Below are positions 20,853-32,458 of a stretch of 64,000 nucleotides of DNA, in pieces. Origin of the DNA: Achatina immaculata. Its lineage: Eukaryota; Mollusca; Gastropoda; Stylommatophora; Achatinidae. The translations under genes and the position numbers were made by a program. Below the pieces are notes generated by a model. It worked only from the letters and a program-made list of their open reading frames with translations. It did not search any database and had not been told where the DNA came from. The stretch covers positions 21,073,639 through 21,137,638 of the forward strand of contig CM019721.1 in NCBI GenBank assembly GCA_009760885.1. Reading direction: 5' to 3'. Each line of letters begins with the position of its first letter. Within the stretch, counting starts at the first letter, position 1.

Positions 20853-23800
20853 CTATCAAACACAAAAAAATAAAGAATATGTCTGTTTTTCTCTTTTGTT
20901 CACACACTGTAAGATCTGCATTATGTTATGAAGCAATGTTGATAACACATAAACATACAAAAAATAGAACGCTGGACTCACAAACACACAAAAAATATTT
21001 AGAACGCTGGACTCACAAACACAAAAAAATAGTTAGAATGCTGCACTCACAAACACAACAAAAATAATTAGAAATTTGGACTCACAAACACAAAAAAAAA
21101 AAACAGTTAGAACGCTGGACTCACAAACACAGAAAAAAAACAGTTAAAATGCTGGAATGGGAAACACACACAAAAAAAGGGTTAGAACGCTGGATTAACA
21201 AACACAAAAAAGGGTTTAGAATGCTGCATTCACAAAACACACAAAAAAGGTTAGAACGCTACATCCACAAAACACACAAAAAGGGTTAGAACTCTGCATT
21301 CACAAAGACATATAAATGGGTTAGAACGCTGGATTTACACACACATAAAAAGGGTTAGAACGTTGGACCCACAAACATGCAAAAATCAGTTACAACGCTG
21401 GAGTCACAGACACTGAAAAAACACACAAAAGAACAGTTAGAATGCCTGAATCATAAATGCAAAAAACAGTTAGAACACTGGATACACAAACACACAAAAG
21501 AACAGTTAGAATGCCTGAATCACAAATGCAAAAAACAGTTAGAACACTGGAATCACAAATTCCCACAGAAAAAGAAAACAGTTAGAATGCTAGAATCATA
21601 AAGACACAAACAATATTTAGAACACTGAAACACAAACATACACAAAAAACATTTAGAATGCTGGAATCACAAACACAGACAGAAAACAGTTAGAATGCAG
21701 GAACCAAAACCACACAAAACAGATAGAATGCTGGAATCATAAACACACAGAAAAAAAGTTAGAATGCTGGTTTCACAAACACACAAAAATCAGTTGAAAT
21801 GCTGAAATCATAAACACAGAAAAAAACAGATAAAACGCTGGAATCACAAAGATACAAAAAATAATTAGAACACTAGAATAATAAACACACAAAAAACATA
21901 TAGAACGTTGGAATCATAAACATACAAAAAAAACAGTTAGAACGTTGGACTCACAAACACATACAAAAACAGTTATAATGCTGTACTCGCAAACACACAA
22001 AAAGAGTTAGACTGCTGACCTCACATATGCACACACACAAAAAAAACAGAACACTGTACTCACATACACACAAAAAATAGTTATAACGCTAGACTCCCAA
22101 ACAAGCAAAAACAGTTAGAATGCTGAACTCAGAAACACAGAAGAAAAAAAAAACAGTTAGAATGGTGGACTCACAAGCACATTAAAAACAGAACATTACA
22201 CTCACAAACAAACAAAAAATAGTTATAACACTGGACTCACAAACATACAAAACAGTTATAATGCTGAACTCCCAAACACACACACAAAAGATTTAGAACA
22301 CTGTACTCACAAACACACACACACAAAAGATTTAGAACACTGTACTCACGAACACACAAAAAACATTTAGATTGCTGGATTCACAAATGCACAAAAACAG
22401 TTACAACACTGAACTCACAAACACATACAAAAACAGTTATAATACTGGACTCTCAAACACACACAAAAAAAGGTTAGAATACTGGACTCCCAAATACACA
22501 CACACACAAAACAGAAACTGGACTCACCAACACACACAAAACAGAACACTGGACTCACCAAAACACAAAAAACAGAACATTGGACTCACCAACACACACA
22601 AAAGAAGACCAGTTAGAATGCTGGATACACAAATACACAAAATTCAGTTAGAATGCTGGATTCACAAATACACAAAAACAGTTATAATGCTGAGCTCACA
22701 AACACAAAACAAGAGAAAAAAAAAGAATGCTGGAAGCACAAACAAGCAACAATAAAAATAAAAAAAAACAGACCTCTGGACTCACCAAGACACAGAAAAA
22801 AAAAAAAAACAGTTAGAACACTGAACTCAAAAACACAATAAACCCATTTAGAACACTGGAATCACAAATAAATGAAAAATAACAATTATAATGCTGGACT
22901 CACAAACACATGGAAAACAGAAAGCTAGACTCACCAATATACACACACACACACACAAAACAAAAGTTAGAATGTTGGAATCACAAACATTCAAAAAACA
23001 AAATGCTGGAGGCACAAACAAGCATAAAAAAAGAACAGTTAGAAGGCTTAACTCACAGACACTCAAGAAACAGTTAGAACACTTAACTCACAGACACTCA
23101 AGAAACAGTTAGAACGCTTAACTCACAGACACTCAAGAAACAGTTAGAACGCTTAACTCACAGACACTCAAGAAACAGTTAGAACGCTTAACTCACAGAC
23201 ACTCAAGAAACAGTTAGAACGCTTAACTCACAGACACTCAAGAAACAGTTAGAACGCTTAACTCACAGACACTCAAGAAACAGTTAGAACACTTAACTCA
23301 CAGACACTCAAGAAACAGTTAGAACACTTAACTCACAGACACTCAAGAAACAGTTAGAACACTGGTCTCGCAAACACACAAGAAACAGAACACTGGACAC
23401 ACAAAAAAACAGTTAAAATGCTGGAATCACAAACATGAACGAACAAAAGCAGTTAGAACGCTGGACTCACAAACACACATGCAAAAAAAAAAAAAACAGA
23501 ATGCTGGACTCACAAACACACATAAAAAAGTTAGAACACTGAACTCACAATCACACAAAAATAAGTTAGAATGCTGGATTCACAAACACACAAAAAAGGA
23601 TTAGAACGCAGGATTCACAAAAAAAAATAAACACACACACACACAACAGTTAGAAAACTGAACTCACAAACACACAAAAAAAAGTTATAATGCTGGACTC
23701 ACAAACACACAAAAAACAGAATGCTGGACTCACAAGCACACAAAAAACAGAATGCTGGACTCACAAACACACAAAAAACAGAACGCTGGACTCACAAACA

Positions 23801-24055
23801 CACAAACATAGTTAGAATGTTGATCTCATAAACACAGAAAAAATAATAGTTATAATTCTGGACTCACAAACACACAAAAAGAAACAGAACGCTGGACTCA
23901 CAAACACACAAAAAACAGAAGGCTGGACTGACAAACACACAAAAAACAGAAGGCTGGACTCACAAACACACAAAAAAACAGAAGGCTGGACTCACAAACA
24001 CACAAAAAACAGAAGGCTGGACTCACAAACACACAAAAACAACTATATCACCAGA
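20853..24055. repeat. About 35-bp degenerate minisatellite in the last intron
   Basis: About 90 diverged copies of CAGTTAGAACGCTGGACTCA plus CAAACACACAAAAAA. A block at 23035-23350 is homogenised (CTTAACTCACAGACACTCAA, nine units of 35 bp). Another near 23880-24040 has GAAGGCTGGACTCACAAACA. On the minus strand each unit reads TTTTTTGTGTGTTTGTGAG, close to the acceptor of the adjacent exon. The first 100 bp next to the exon are not clearly repetitive. Short open frames here are by-products. Confidence 0.88.
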
Positions 24056-24139
24056 CTTAGAGTTTTTCTGCTGTATTCAGAAAGGGAACAAGAACAAAGA
24101 AAATAACAGTGAAAACTAATAGTGTAAGTATTTTTTGTA
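24056..24139. other. Short non-repetitive segment between two arrays
   Basis: Eighty-odd bases of single-copy sequence. On the minus strand a pyrimidine-rich stretch ends TTTCTGAATACAG near 24069, a possible acceptor, but no good donor follows. The neighbouring exons already join in phase without it. I make no gene call. Confidence 0.4.
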
Positions 24140-24560
24140 AACCTTTAGTCACATTATTTAGTCACATCATTTAGTCACATCATTTAGGCACATAATTTAG
24201 TCACATCATTTAGTCACACCATTTAGTCACATCTATTAGGCACATCATTCAGTCACATCATTTAGTCACATCATTTAGTCACATTATTTAAGCACATATA
24301 TTAGGCACATCATTGAGTCACATCATTTAGTTACATTATTTCGTCACATTATTTAGTCACATCTATTAGGCACGTCATTCAGTCATATCATTTAGTCACA
24401 TCATTCAGTCATATCTTTCAATTACATCCTTTATTCACACCATTTAGCCACATCATTTAGTCACATTATTTAAGCACATCTATTAGGCACATCATTCAGT
24501 CATATCATTTAGTCACATCTTTCAATCACATCCTTTAGTCACATCATTTAGTCACATTAT
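24140..24560. repeat. 13-bp minisatellite (TCATTTAGTCACA), left part
   Basis: Tandem and slightly degenerate 13-bp units. Interrupted by the TIR insertion and continued at 26129. Confidence 0.9.
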
Positions 24561-24849
24561 ACTCTTTCCGTGCCATTCGTCAATTTTTTGACGCTTCCTG
24601 TACCCCCGTTGCTTACCAGGCGTCACATTTTTAACGCTTGGTTTGTTTCAGTAAAACAACCGCTGTAACATTTAGATTGTATGCAGGAAACTCTCTACCG
24701 TAGAGAGCGGAACAACAACACAACTCCTTCAGATCATCAGAGAAAGTACCCCCCCTCAGACAAGTGTTTTGGCCCTTTAAACTCCTGACACTCTAAGGAG
24801 GGTGGGCCCCTCTGGGTCATGACTCCCAGAGGTCTTGTGAGTTGTTTTT

Positions 24850-24940
24850 TTTTTCTGAGTCCCGGGATTGAACCCATGATCTTCCAGTTGCCACTGCACT
24901 TTTTTGAAGTGCGTCTTTAGCGATTTAGCTACGGAGGACT
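24850..24940 (-). mobile_element. tRNA-like SINE head
   Basis: On the minus strand a B-box GGTTCAATCCC (24864-24874) follows an A-box-like TAGCTAAATCGCTAAAG (24915-24931) with 40 bp between them. A perfect GCACT/AGTGC stem with a 7-base loop stands in the anticodon-arm position, and a further AGT...ACT stem resembles the long variable arm of Leu or Ser tRNAs. GTCC near the 5' end can pair with GGAC near the 3' end. An A-rich run follows. This is a pol III promoter-type SINE head. The loop is not a good functional anticodon, so I do not call a tRNA gene. Confidence 0.6.
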
Positions 24941-25005
24941 GGTATTGGTTGTGGCAAATGAAGTTACTTATGTTCCCAATGCTTGTTTCGCATACTCCAC
25001 AGCCA

Positions 25006-25557
25006 TCATGAGGCCTTTTCTGCTGTTTCTGAAAGGCTTCTCAATGCCCATGCTCTTACTTGTCCCTTTATGCCCAGTTGCTTACACAGGTCATATGCTG
25101 ATGTTGCTATGAATCCTCTTGCTCCCACTTCTACAGCTATCACTTTTGCCCTGATGTCCCTAATTTCAATATTTGATGTCGTACCAGCACCTATGAAGTA
25201 TGTAGGTGGCACCTCAACTCTTTTGCTGTTATTTGCTTTATCGTTTGCCCTGTCTACGATGGCTACTAGTTCCTGCAACACTCTGTTGTGCCGCCAGGTG
25301 TACCGTCCTTGCCCTAAAGACACTCTACATGCTGACAGCACATGTTCCAATGTTTGCCTTTCGTTGCAGAGAGGGCACTTTGTATCTTCTGATACACCCC
25401 ATTTGTATAGGTTGGAGCCTGTAGGCAGAAGGTCATAAGTAGCTCTGATGATGAAGCTGAGCCTCAAGGGTGCCATTTTCCAGATGTCATTCCATGTTAG
25501 TGATCTCTGCAGGACTTCCTCCCATGTTAAAGGGAGATTTCTCCCATGATTGTACAT
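25006..25557 (-). pseudogene. C-terminal zinc-knuckle region of a non-LTR element (family G)
   Basis: This is a 183-residue open stretch on the minus strand. It contains LRLSFIIRATYDLLPTGSNL, then CPLCNERQTLEHVLSAC, a C-x2-C-x7-H-x4-C pattern known as the RT-associated zinc-binding region (zf-RVT type) at the C-terminus of some non-LTR retroelements. It continues with GRYTWRHNRVL and a conserved-looking tail (EIRDIRAKVIAVEVGARG). No RT palm is present upstream in the window, so the fragment is 5'-truncated or captured. The frame itself is open, which makes domestication a possibility, but I have no evidence of expression. Confidence 0.65.
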
Positions 25558-26128
25558 ATTTCGTACGCTTTTCCGGTGACACTTTTCAAAATGGTGAAAG
25601 AGTCCTTAGATACGAGCGATGCCGAGCGAGAAAAAGGACGAGAAACATGGACATTTTACAATTTTTGACGACGTAGACAGGGGTATGGACATGGCCTGTG
25701 ACCACCCCGCTGCTTTCGAATGTATCCCAATTAGATCTAGACATATTTAGACGACTGGAGAAGTAGTTAAGAGGCTTTTTCAGATATTAATTTAGCGAGA
25801 ATGCAACACATAATCACAATACGAGATCGACAAGTAGATCTAGACATCTCAGATGGTAAGTAGTGCATATCTAGACCTAGCCGATGGTGAGCTGGACACA
25901 ATCAGTGTCTAAAAACATCACATTACTTCTTTTTTCCTAAAAAACTCTGCATTTATGAAATTTTCATTCATTTAGTTATACTTTGAAACATAATAAGTAC
26001 ACGGAAGTACATGGAAATACTGTTTTCCATTCCATTTTATAACTATACCCACTTACAGACCAAGACCCGCGCTTTTATTCTGACACTCCAATACACGTCC
26101 GTGTTTCTTCCTGCGGCACGGAATGAGT

Positions 26129-26725
26129 CAGTCATATCATTCACATCATTTAGTCATATCTTTCAATCACATCATTTAGGCACATCTATTAGACATATGA
26201 TTTAGTCACATCACTTAATCACATCATTTAGTCATATCTTTCAATCACATCATTTAGTCATATCTTTCAATCACATCATTTAGTCATATCTTTCAATCAC
26301 ATCATTTAGTCATATCTTTCAATCACATCATTTAGTCATATCTTTCAATCACATCATTTAGTCATATCTTTCAATCACATCATTTAGTCATATCTTTCAA
26401 TCACATCATTTAGGCACATCTATTAGACATATGATTTAGTCACATCACTTAATCACATCATTTAGTCATATCTTTCAATCACATCATTTAATCATATCTT
26501 TCAATCACATCATTTAGGCACATCTATTAGACATATGATTTAGTCACATCATTTAAGCACATCATTTAGTCACATCTTTCAATCACATCATTTAGGCACA
26601 TCTATTAGACATATCATTTAGTCACGTCATTTAATCACATCATTAGTCACATCTTTCAATCACATCATTTAGGCACATCTATTAGGCATATCATTTAGTC
26701 ACATCATTTAATCACATCATTTAGG
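26129..26725. repeat. 13/26-bp minisatellite, right part
   Basis: This continues the TCATTTAGTCACA array. At 26228-26410 it is homogenised into a 26-bp unit (CATATCTTTCAATCACATCA plus TTTAGT). Longer mixed periods follow to 26725. Confidence 0.9.
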
Positions 26726-26854
26726 ATGACACTGACTTAATGACATCCTGACCATGAAATAGGGAGCAGGAAGTAATAAGTTATCACCAGATAAAAAAAA
26801 ACATTAATAACTTGTCACATATCAGTCGTGACATAACTTCAAGAGTTGTCTTAC

Positions 26855-26928
26855 CTTTAATATTTTTAATGTCTTCTTTTTTTCTTGGGTCATTTTCGTC
26901 CAAACAGTTCATAGCTGGGCCTTCCAGT
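26855..26928 (-). CDS. Linker exon of the Ig-type receptor
   Basis: This is a 74-bp exon on the minus strand between acceptor TTTGGCTGTCTTAG and donor AAAG-GTAAGA, a strong 5' splice site. It reads LEGPAMNCLDENDPRKKEDI then KNIK, starting in phase 2 and ending in phase 1. Joined to the upstream exon (…TGT GG) it gives Cys-Gly-Leu-Glu-Gly; joined downstream it gives Lys-Asp-Leu-Gln. It would supply the last strand of the Ig-like domain plus a charged juxtamembrane linker. Unlike most exons here, it is flanked by 100-200 bp of ordinary intron (26726-26854 and 26929-27149) rather than abutting an array. Phase agreement at both ends is the main support. Confidence 0.62.
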
Positions 26929-27149
26929 CTAAGACAGCCAAATTATAAGAATTATGGCAGGTTTGATTCTCATTCAACATTTCACACTGACAACATTTTG
27001 AGTTCTGAAATATGTTGTGAGTGTCAGCTGTCACATAAGTGCTGACAGTAAACTTGCTGTGATGTTAGAATCACACCTTGTTACTGTCATCATATTTTGT
27101 AGGTGTATGAAGTGTATGATTAAATGGGTAAAGATCATGGATTATACCA

Positions 27150-27310
27150 TTCTAGATTAAAATGCAACACATAGACTGCTTATATGACAAGATTAACATG
27201 CATCAAATAAACATACTATGATTAATATGCATCAAATAAACATACTATGATTAACATGCATCAAATAAACATACTATGATTAATATGCATCAAATAAACA
27301 GATTACATGA
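27150..27310. repeat. 29-bp minisatellite (about 5 units)
   Basis: The unit is CATACTATGATTAATATGCA plus TCAAATAAA. From 27311 to 27529 the sequence is non-repetitive intron with no exon that I can support. Confidence 0.85.
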
Positions 27311-27529
27311 ATCTAGACTGAAATGAAAACTTGCAGTTTAAATTTTCATGAAAAACATGCAGCATAATTTCACAAGTGAAGGGAGAACAGAAAGCAAAAT
27401 AAAACAATAGCAGTATACAAGGAATAAATCTGCAGACATCAAACAGTGTTGTAACAGAGCAGTTGTCTTCTTTCTCATTTGCTCAGACATTGGCACCAGT
27501 CTCTTTCACAAATCTACACTTTCATTCAG

Positions 27530-27915
27530 GTTTTCAGAAGTAATACAGCACTTCTCCTGTATGGCCTGGCAGGTTTTCAGCAGTAACACAGGACTTATCC
27601 TGTATGGTCTGGCAGGTTTTCAGCAGTAACACAGGACTTATCCTGTATGACCTGGTAGGTTTTCAGCAGTAACACAGGACTTATCCTGTATGGTCTGGTA
27701 GGTTTTCAGCAGTAACACAGGACTTATCCTGTATGGTCTGGTAGGTTTTCAGCAGTAACACAGGACTTATCCTGTATAGTCTGGCAGGTTTTCAGCAGTA
27801 ACACAGGACTTCTCCTGTATGGTCTGGTAGGTTTTCAGCAGTAACGCAGGACTTCTCCTGTACAGCCTGGCAGCTTTTCAGCAGTAACACAGGACTTCTC
27901 CTGTATGTTCTGGCA
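27530..27915. repeat. 43-bp minisatellite (about 9 units)
   Basis: The unit is 43 bp: GGTTTTCAGCAGTAACACAG, then GACTTATCCTGTATGGTCTG and GCA. Variation is low. An open frame at its right end is not a convincing exon. Confidence 0.9.
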
Positions 27916-28395
27916 GATACTTTGTCTCAGCACTTTGTGTAGCTGGCAACAACACAGGATGTGCTGTGCTGTCTCTGTTGCTCTTTGTCATTTGCACATA
28001 ACATTGGTGGACGAGTTTATAGCTTCTGGTGTCGGCTGCATCTTGATCTCAGTCAGCAGAGCGTCATTTGCTCAAAAGAATAGTTAAAAACTGAGTAGTT
28101 TGGTTTCAGACACCGCTCATGCGTCAATTCTTCAAAAAGTGTCCGGCAAGTTAGAATACGGGCAACATAGGTTCTAACATTTGGTGACACCATGTCTCAG
28201 CTGAAACTTGAAACAAAGAAAAGTTGACATCTCAGAGCACTTTATGGGATGGCTGGAGCTGACTGTTTCAAGTCAGGGATTTGCCCATATTTTCAAGCAT
28301 GGGATTTGCCCATAGTTTCAAGCCTGGGATTTGCCCATCTTGTTATAATGGTAAATCTTCAACATGTGCACTTTCAGGATTCAAACATTTACCAT
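27916..28395. other. Non-repetitive intron segment with possible LTR-edge remnant
   Basis: Mostly single-copy sequence. Near 28178-28190, TTTGGTGACACCATG follows CTAACA. This resembles the junction between an LTR end and a tRNA primer site in some gypsy elements (TGGTGAC core), but no coding remnant supports it. Three short copies of GGGATTTGCCCAT occur at 28270-28340. No gene is recognised. Confidence 0.35.
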
Positions 28396-29924
28396 GTGAT
28401 AGAGACATTCTGTATACTACACATACCCACAGGAAGACATTCTGTCTACTACATATACCCACAGGAAGACATTCTGTCTACTACATATATCCACAGGAAG
28501 ACATTCTGTCTACTACATATATCCACAGGAAGACATTCTGTCTACTACATATATCCACAGGAAGACATTCTGTCTACTACATATATCCACAGGAAGACAT
28601 TCTGTATACAACAAACATCCACAGGAAGTAATTATATTTACTACACGTACCCACAGGAAGACATTCTGTATACAACACACATCCACAGGAAGTCATTATA
28701 TCTACTACACACACCCACAGGAAGACATTCTGTATACTATAAACATCCACAGGAAGTCATTATATTTACTATACACACCCACAGGCAGACATTATATTTA
28801 CTATACTTACCCACGGGAAGAAATTATATTTACTACACACACCCACAGGAAGACATTATATTTACTATACACACCCACAGGAAGACATTATATCTACTAC
28901 ACACACCCACAGGCAGACATTCTCTATACTACAAACATCCACAAGAAGTCATTATGTCTACTACACACACCCACAGGAAGATATTCTCTATACTACAAAC
29001 ATCCACAGGAAGTCATTATATTTACTATACACACCCACAGGAAGACACTCTCTATACTACAAACATCCACAGGAAGTCATTATATTTACTACACACACCT
29101 ACAGGAAGACATTATATTTACTATACACACCCACAGGAAGACATTATATCTACTACACACACCCACAGGAAGACATTCTCTATACTACACACATCCACAG
29201 GAAGTAATTATATCTACTACAGACACCCACAGGAAGACATTTTGTGTACTACAAACATCCACAGGAACTCATTATATCTACTACACATACCCACAGGAAG
29301 ACATTATTTCTACTACACACACCCACATGAAGACATATTTACTACACAAACCCACAGGAAGACATTATATTTACTACACATACCCACAGGAAGACATTAT
29401 GTGTACTATACACACCCACAGGAAGACATTATATTTACTACACATACCCACAGGAAGACATTCTGTGTACTATACACACCCACAGGAAGACATTATATTT
29501 ACTACACATATCCACAGGAAGACATTCTGTGTACTATATACACCCACAGGAAGACATTATATTTAGTACACATACCCACAGGAATACATTATTTCTACTA
29601 CACTTACCCACAGGAAGACATTACATCTACTACACATACCCACAGGAAGACATTCTCTATACTATGCACATCAACAGGAAGACATTCTCTATACTACACA
29701 CACCCACAAGAAGTCATTCTTTCTACTACACACACCAACAGGAAGACATTCTCTATACTACACACAAACACAGGAAGACATTCTCTATACTACACACACC
29801 CACAGGAAGTCATTCTATCTACTACACATACCCACAGGATGACATTCAAGTACTATACATACCCACAGGATGACATTCAAGTACTATACATACCCACAGG
29901 ATGACATTCAAGTACTATACATAC
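28396..29924. repeat. 32-bp minisatellite starting at an exon donor site (about 48 units)
   Basis: The unit is 32 bp: CCCACAGGAAGACATTCTGT plus ATACTACACATA. None of the three plus-strand frames of the unit contains a stop, so a 551-aa frame runs through most of it, cycling PTGRH, PQEDI and HRKTF. I regard this as spurious. On the minus strand every unit contains CTGTGG-GTATGT, the donor of the exon at 29925-30010, and the first units match the exon edge most closely. Confidence 0.93.
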
Positions 29925-30010
29925 CCACAGCGAATAACATCTCCTCCCATTTCTGTAGAGTAGTGGAGTATGTCAACACCAGTGCGGGTAATCAATAGTT
30001 TTTTATCGTG
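29925..30010 (-). CDS. Ig-like domain exon, second half
   Basis: This is an 86-bp exon on the minus strand between acceptor ACTTATATGTTTCAG and donor CTGTGG-GTATGT. It starts in phase 0 and ends in phase 2. It reads HDKKLLITRTGVDILHYSTE then MGGDVIRCG. The GGDVIRC segment sits where the F strand of an Ig fold has its second cysteine. Together with the first-half exon the Cys-Cys spacing is 46 residues, which is normal for Ig domains. Both flanks are minisatellites whose units copy the adjoining splice sites. The upstream exon ends in phase 0 and the next begins in phase 2, so the join is clean. Recognition is by fold pattern only. Confidence 0.66.
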
Positions 30011-30136
30011 CTGAAACATATAAGTGTAATATAAACATCATGCTGAAATATATAAGTGTAATATAAACATCATGCTGAAACATATAAGTGTAATATAAAC
30101 ATCATGCTGAAATATATAAGTGTAATATAAACATCA
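30011..30136. repeat. 32-bp minisatellite starting at an exon acceptor site, first part
   Basis: The unit CATGCTGAAACATATAAGTG plus TAATATAAACAT begins directly at the exon edge. On the minus strand each unit reads TTATATGTTTCAG-CATGAT, nearly identical to the true junction TTATATGTTTCAG-CACGAT. It is split by LINE B and continues at 31478. Confidence 0.9.
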
Positions 30137-31477
30137 AGTTACTGAATGATATTTACAACAGTGGTTATATTCCCAGTGACCTGATTAAATCCACGTTTAT
30201 AGCACTACCAAAGAAACCAGGTGCAAAGGAATGTGACGACCACCGGACTATCAGCCTCTCATGTCACATAACGAAGCTACTTCTGAGAATCATTATGAGA
30301 AGAACAAGGAAAAAGAAAAATGGAAATAGCAGATGAACAGTTTGGATTTGTTGAAGGAAAGGGAACACACAATGCCATTTATGCTTTACGAACACTAACA
30401 GAAAGAGCTTTAGAAGTACAGAAACATAGTGAAATTATTAAAATGCTTGAAGACATCAATATAGACAGCAAAGACTTGAGGATTGTAAAACATCTATACT
30501 GGCAGCAAGAAGCAGCAGTTCGAGTTGAAAATAGAATTGGAAAATGCCAACCTATAAAACAACGGGTGCGACAAGGATGTGTACTATCTCCAGACCTTTT
30601 TTCTCTGTACAGCGAGAATATTCTAAGAACAATCATCACAGAACCAGGCATAAAAATTGGAGGATACAATATTAACAACCTTCGGTATGCTCACGACACA
30701 GTACTGATAGCTGAGAACCAACAAGACCTGCAAAATCTCTTGGATAAAGTCGCCAAAGAAAGTGAACAGAAAGGCCTTGCTTTGAATATCAAAAAGACAG
30801 AGACTATGGTTATATCTAAGAAACAGAATCCACCAGTATGCAGTATTAAATTAAATGGAACCACTCTAAAGCAGGTGCAGAAATTCAAATACCTTGGAGC
30901 AGTAATAACTTCAGATGGGAAATGCAGAACAGAAATTAGGAACAGAATAGGTCAAGCAAAGACTGCATTTCAGAGAATGAGAAACATATTAGCTAACACA
31001 TCTTTGTCAATGAATGTTAGAAAACGAGTCCTAAAATGCTATATTGAACCTATCTTGTTATATGGAAGTGAATCATGGACAATAGGCAAGTCTGCACAAA
31101 AATCATTGGAAGCAGCAGAAATGTGGTTTATTAGAAGAATGTTGCGAATCCCCTGGACAGCAAAAATAACTAATGAAGAATGTATGAGAAGAGCTGGAGA
31201 GACAAAAAACCTTGTCAAAAACATAAGAGAGAGACAATGTACTTTCATAGGACACGCAATGAGAAGAGGGGGCATTGAAAATATTATAACAACAGGAAAA
31301 ATAGAAGGAAGAAGATCAAGAGGAAGACCAAGAGAAATGATACTGGACAGTCTGACGGGATGGCGTGAGAGGAGATCACCAACTGAACTGATGGCCTGCA
31401 TGAAGGATCAGGTACTCTGGAGAAGCATAATAGCCAACGCCAGTCGGCACGGCACCTGGTGATGATGATGATGATGA
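30137..31477 (+). mobile_element. LINE family B, longest copy, (GAT)n tail
   Basis: An RTE-like element, 5'-truncated. It shows LPKKPGAKECDDHRTISLSC, DEQFGFVEGKGTHNAIYALR, RQGCVLSPDLFSLYSENIL, KFKYLGAVITSDGKCR, RRMLRIPWTAK, GHAMRRGGIE and RGRPREMILDSL. Two lesions remove activity. The FxDxxKAFD block is deleted between VQKH and SEIIKM, and the catalytic box reads YAHD rather than YADD (LRYAHDTVL). A frame change near 30318 separates the start. The last 380 residues are otherwise open. ATATAAACATCA flanks both sides (30125-30136, 31478-31489), a possible target duplication within the host array. Confidence 0.9.
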
Positions 31478-32421
31478 ATATAAACATCATGTTGGAAACA
31501 TATGCGTGTAATATAAACATCATGGTGGAAACATATCATGGTGGAAACATATAAGTGTAATATAAACATAATGTTGGAAACATATAAGTGTAATATAAAC
31601 AGCATACTGAAACATATAAGTGTAATATAGACATCATTGTGGAAACATATAAGTGTAATATAAACATCAAGTTGGAAACATATAAGTGTAATATAAACAT
31701 CATGTTGGAAACATATAATTGTAATATAAAAATCATATTGGAAGCATATAAATGTAACATAAACATCATACTGGTAAAATATGCATATAAACATCATACT
31801 GGAAACATATGCATATAAACATCATACTGGAAACATATACATGTAAGTTAAACATCAAGCTGTAAACATATATGTGTAAATTAAACATAAAGTGGAAGCA
31901 TATATTTTTAAATTAAACATCAAGCTGGAAACATATACATGTTAATTAAACACAAAGCTGTAAACATATATGTGTAAATTAAACATAAAGTGGAAGCATA
32001 TATGTGTAAAGTAAACATCAAGCTGGAAACATATATGTGTAAATTAAACATCATGCTGGAAACATATACATGTTAATTAAACACAAAGCTGGAAACATAT
32101 AGGTGTAAATTAAACATCATGCTGGAAACATATACATGTTAATTAAACATCAAGCTGGAATCATATATGTGTAAATTAAACATCAAGCTGGAAACATATA
32201 CATGTAAATTAAACACAAAGCTGGAAACATATACATGTAAATTAAACACAAAGCTGGAAACATATACATGTAAATTAAACACAAAGCTGGAAACATATAC
32301 ATGTAAATTAAACACAAAGCTGGAAACATATACATGTAAATTAAACACAAAGCTGGAAACATAACTATAAATTAAACTTCAAGCTTTAAACATATACATG
32401 TAAATTAAAAATCAAGCTGTA

Positions 32422-32458
<37 letters not shown>

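Larger units (their letters stand above)
24561..26128. mobile_element. Insertion with 14-bp terminal inverted repeats carrying a SINE and an RT zinc-finger fragment
   Basis: Left end ACTCTTTCCGTGCC (24561-24574) and right end GGCACGGAATGAGT (26115-26128) are inverted repeats matching at 13 of 14 positions. The insert interrupts the 13-bp array. A palindrome GTCAATTTTTTGAC sits 6 bp inside the left end. The interior has no transposase that I recognise; it holds a tRNA-like SINE and a non-LTR C-terminal fragment. No clear target duplication is visible, so the superfamily is open. From 25560 to 26114 I see no gene. Confidence 0.55.

Noticed and set aside
24056..24139. A microexon between the 26855 and 20491 exons
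   Set aside because: The acceptor is plausible, but there is no consensus donor, and the neighbouring exons already join in phase.
24850..24940. A functional tRNA gene
   Set aside because: The A and B boxes are present, but the anticodon loop and acceptor stem are imperfect and an A-rich tail follows, as in a SINE.
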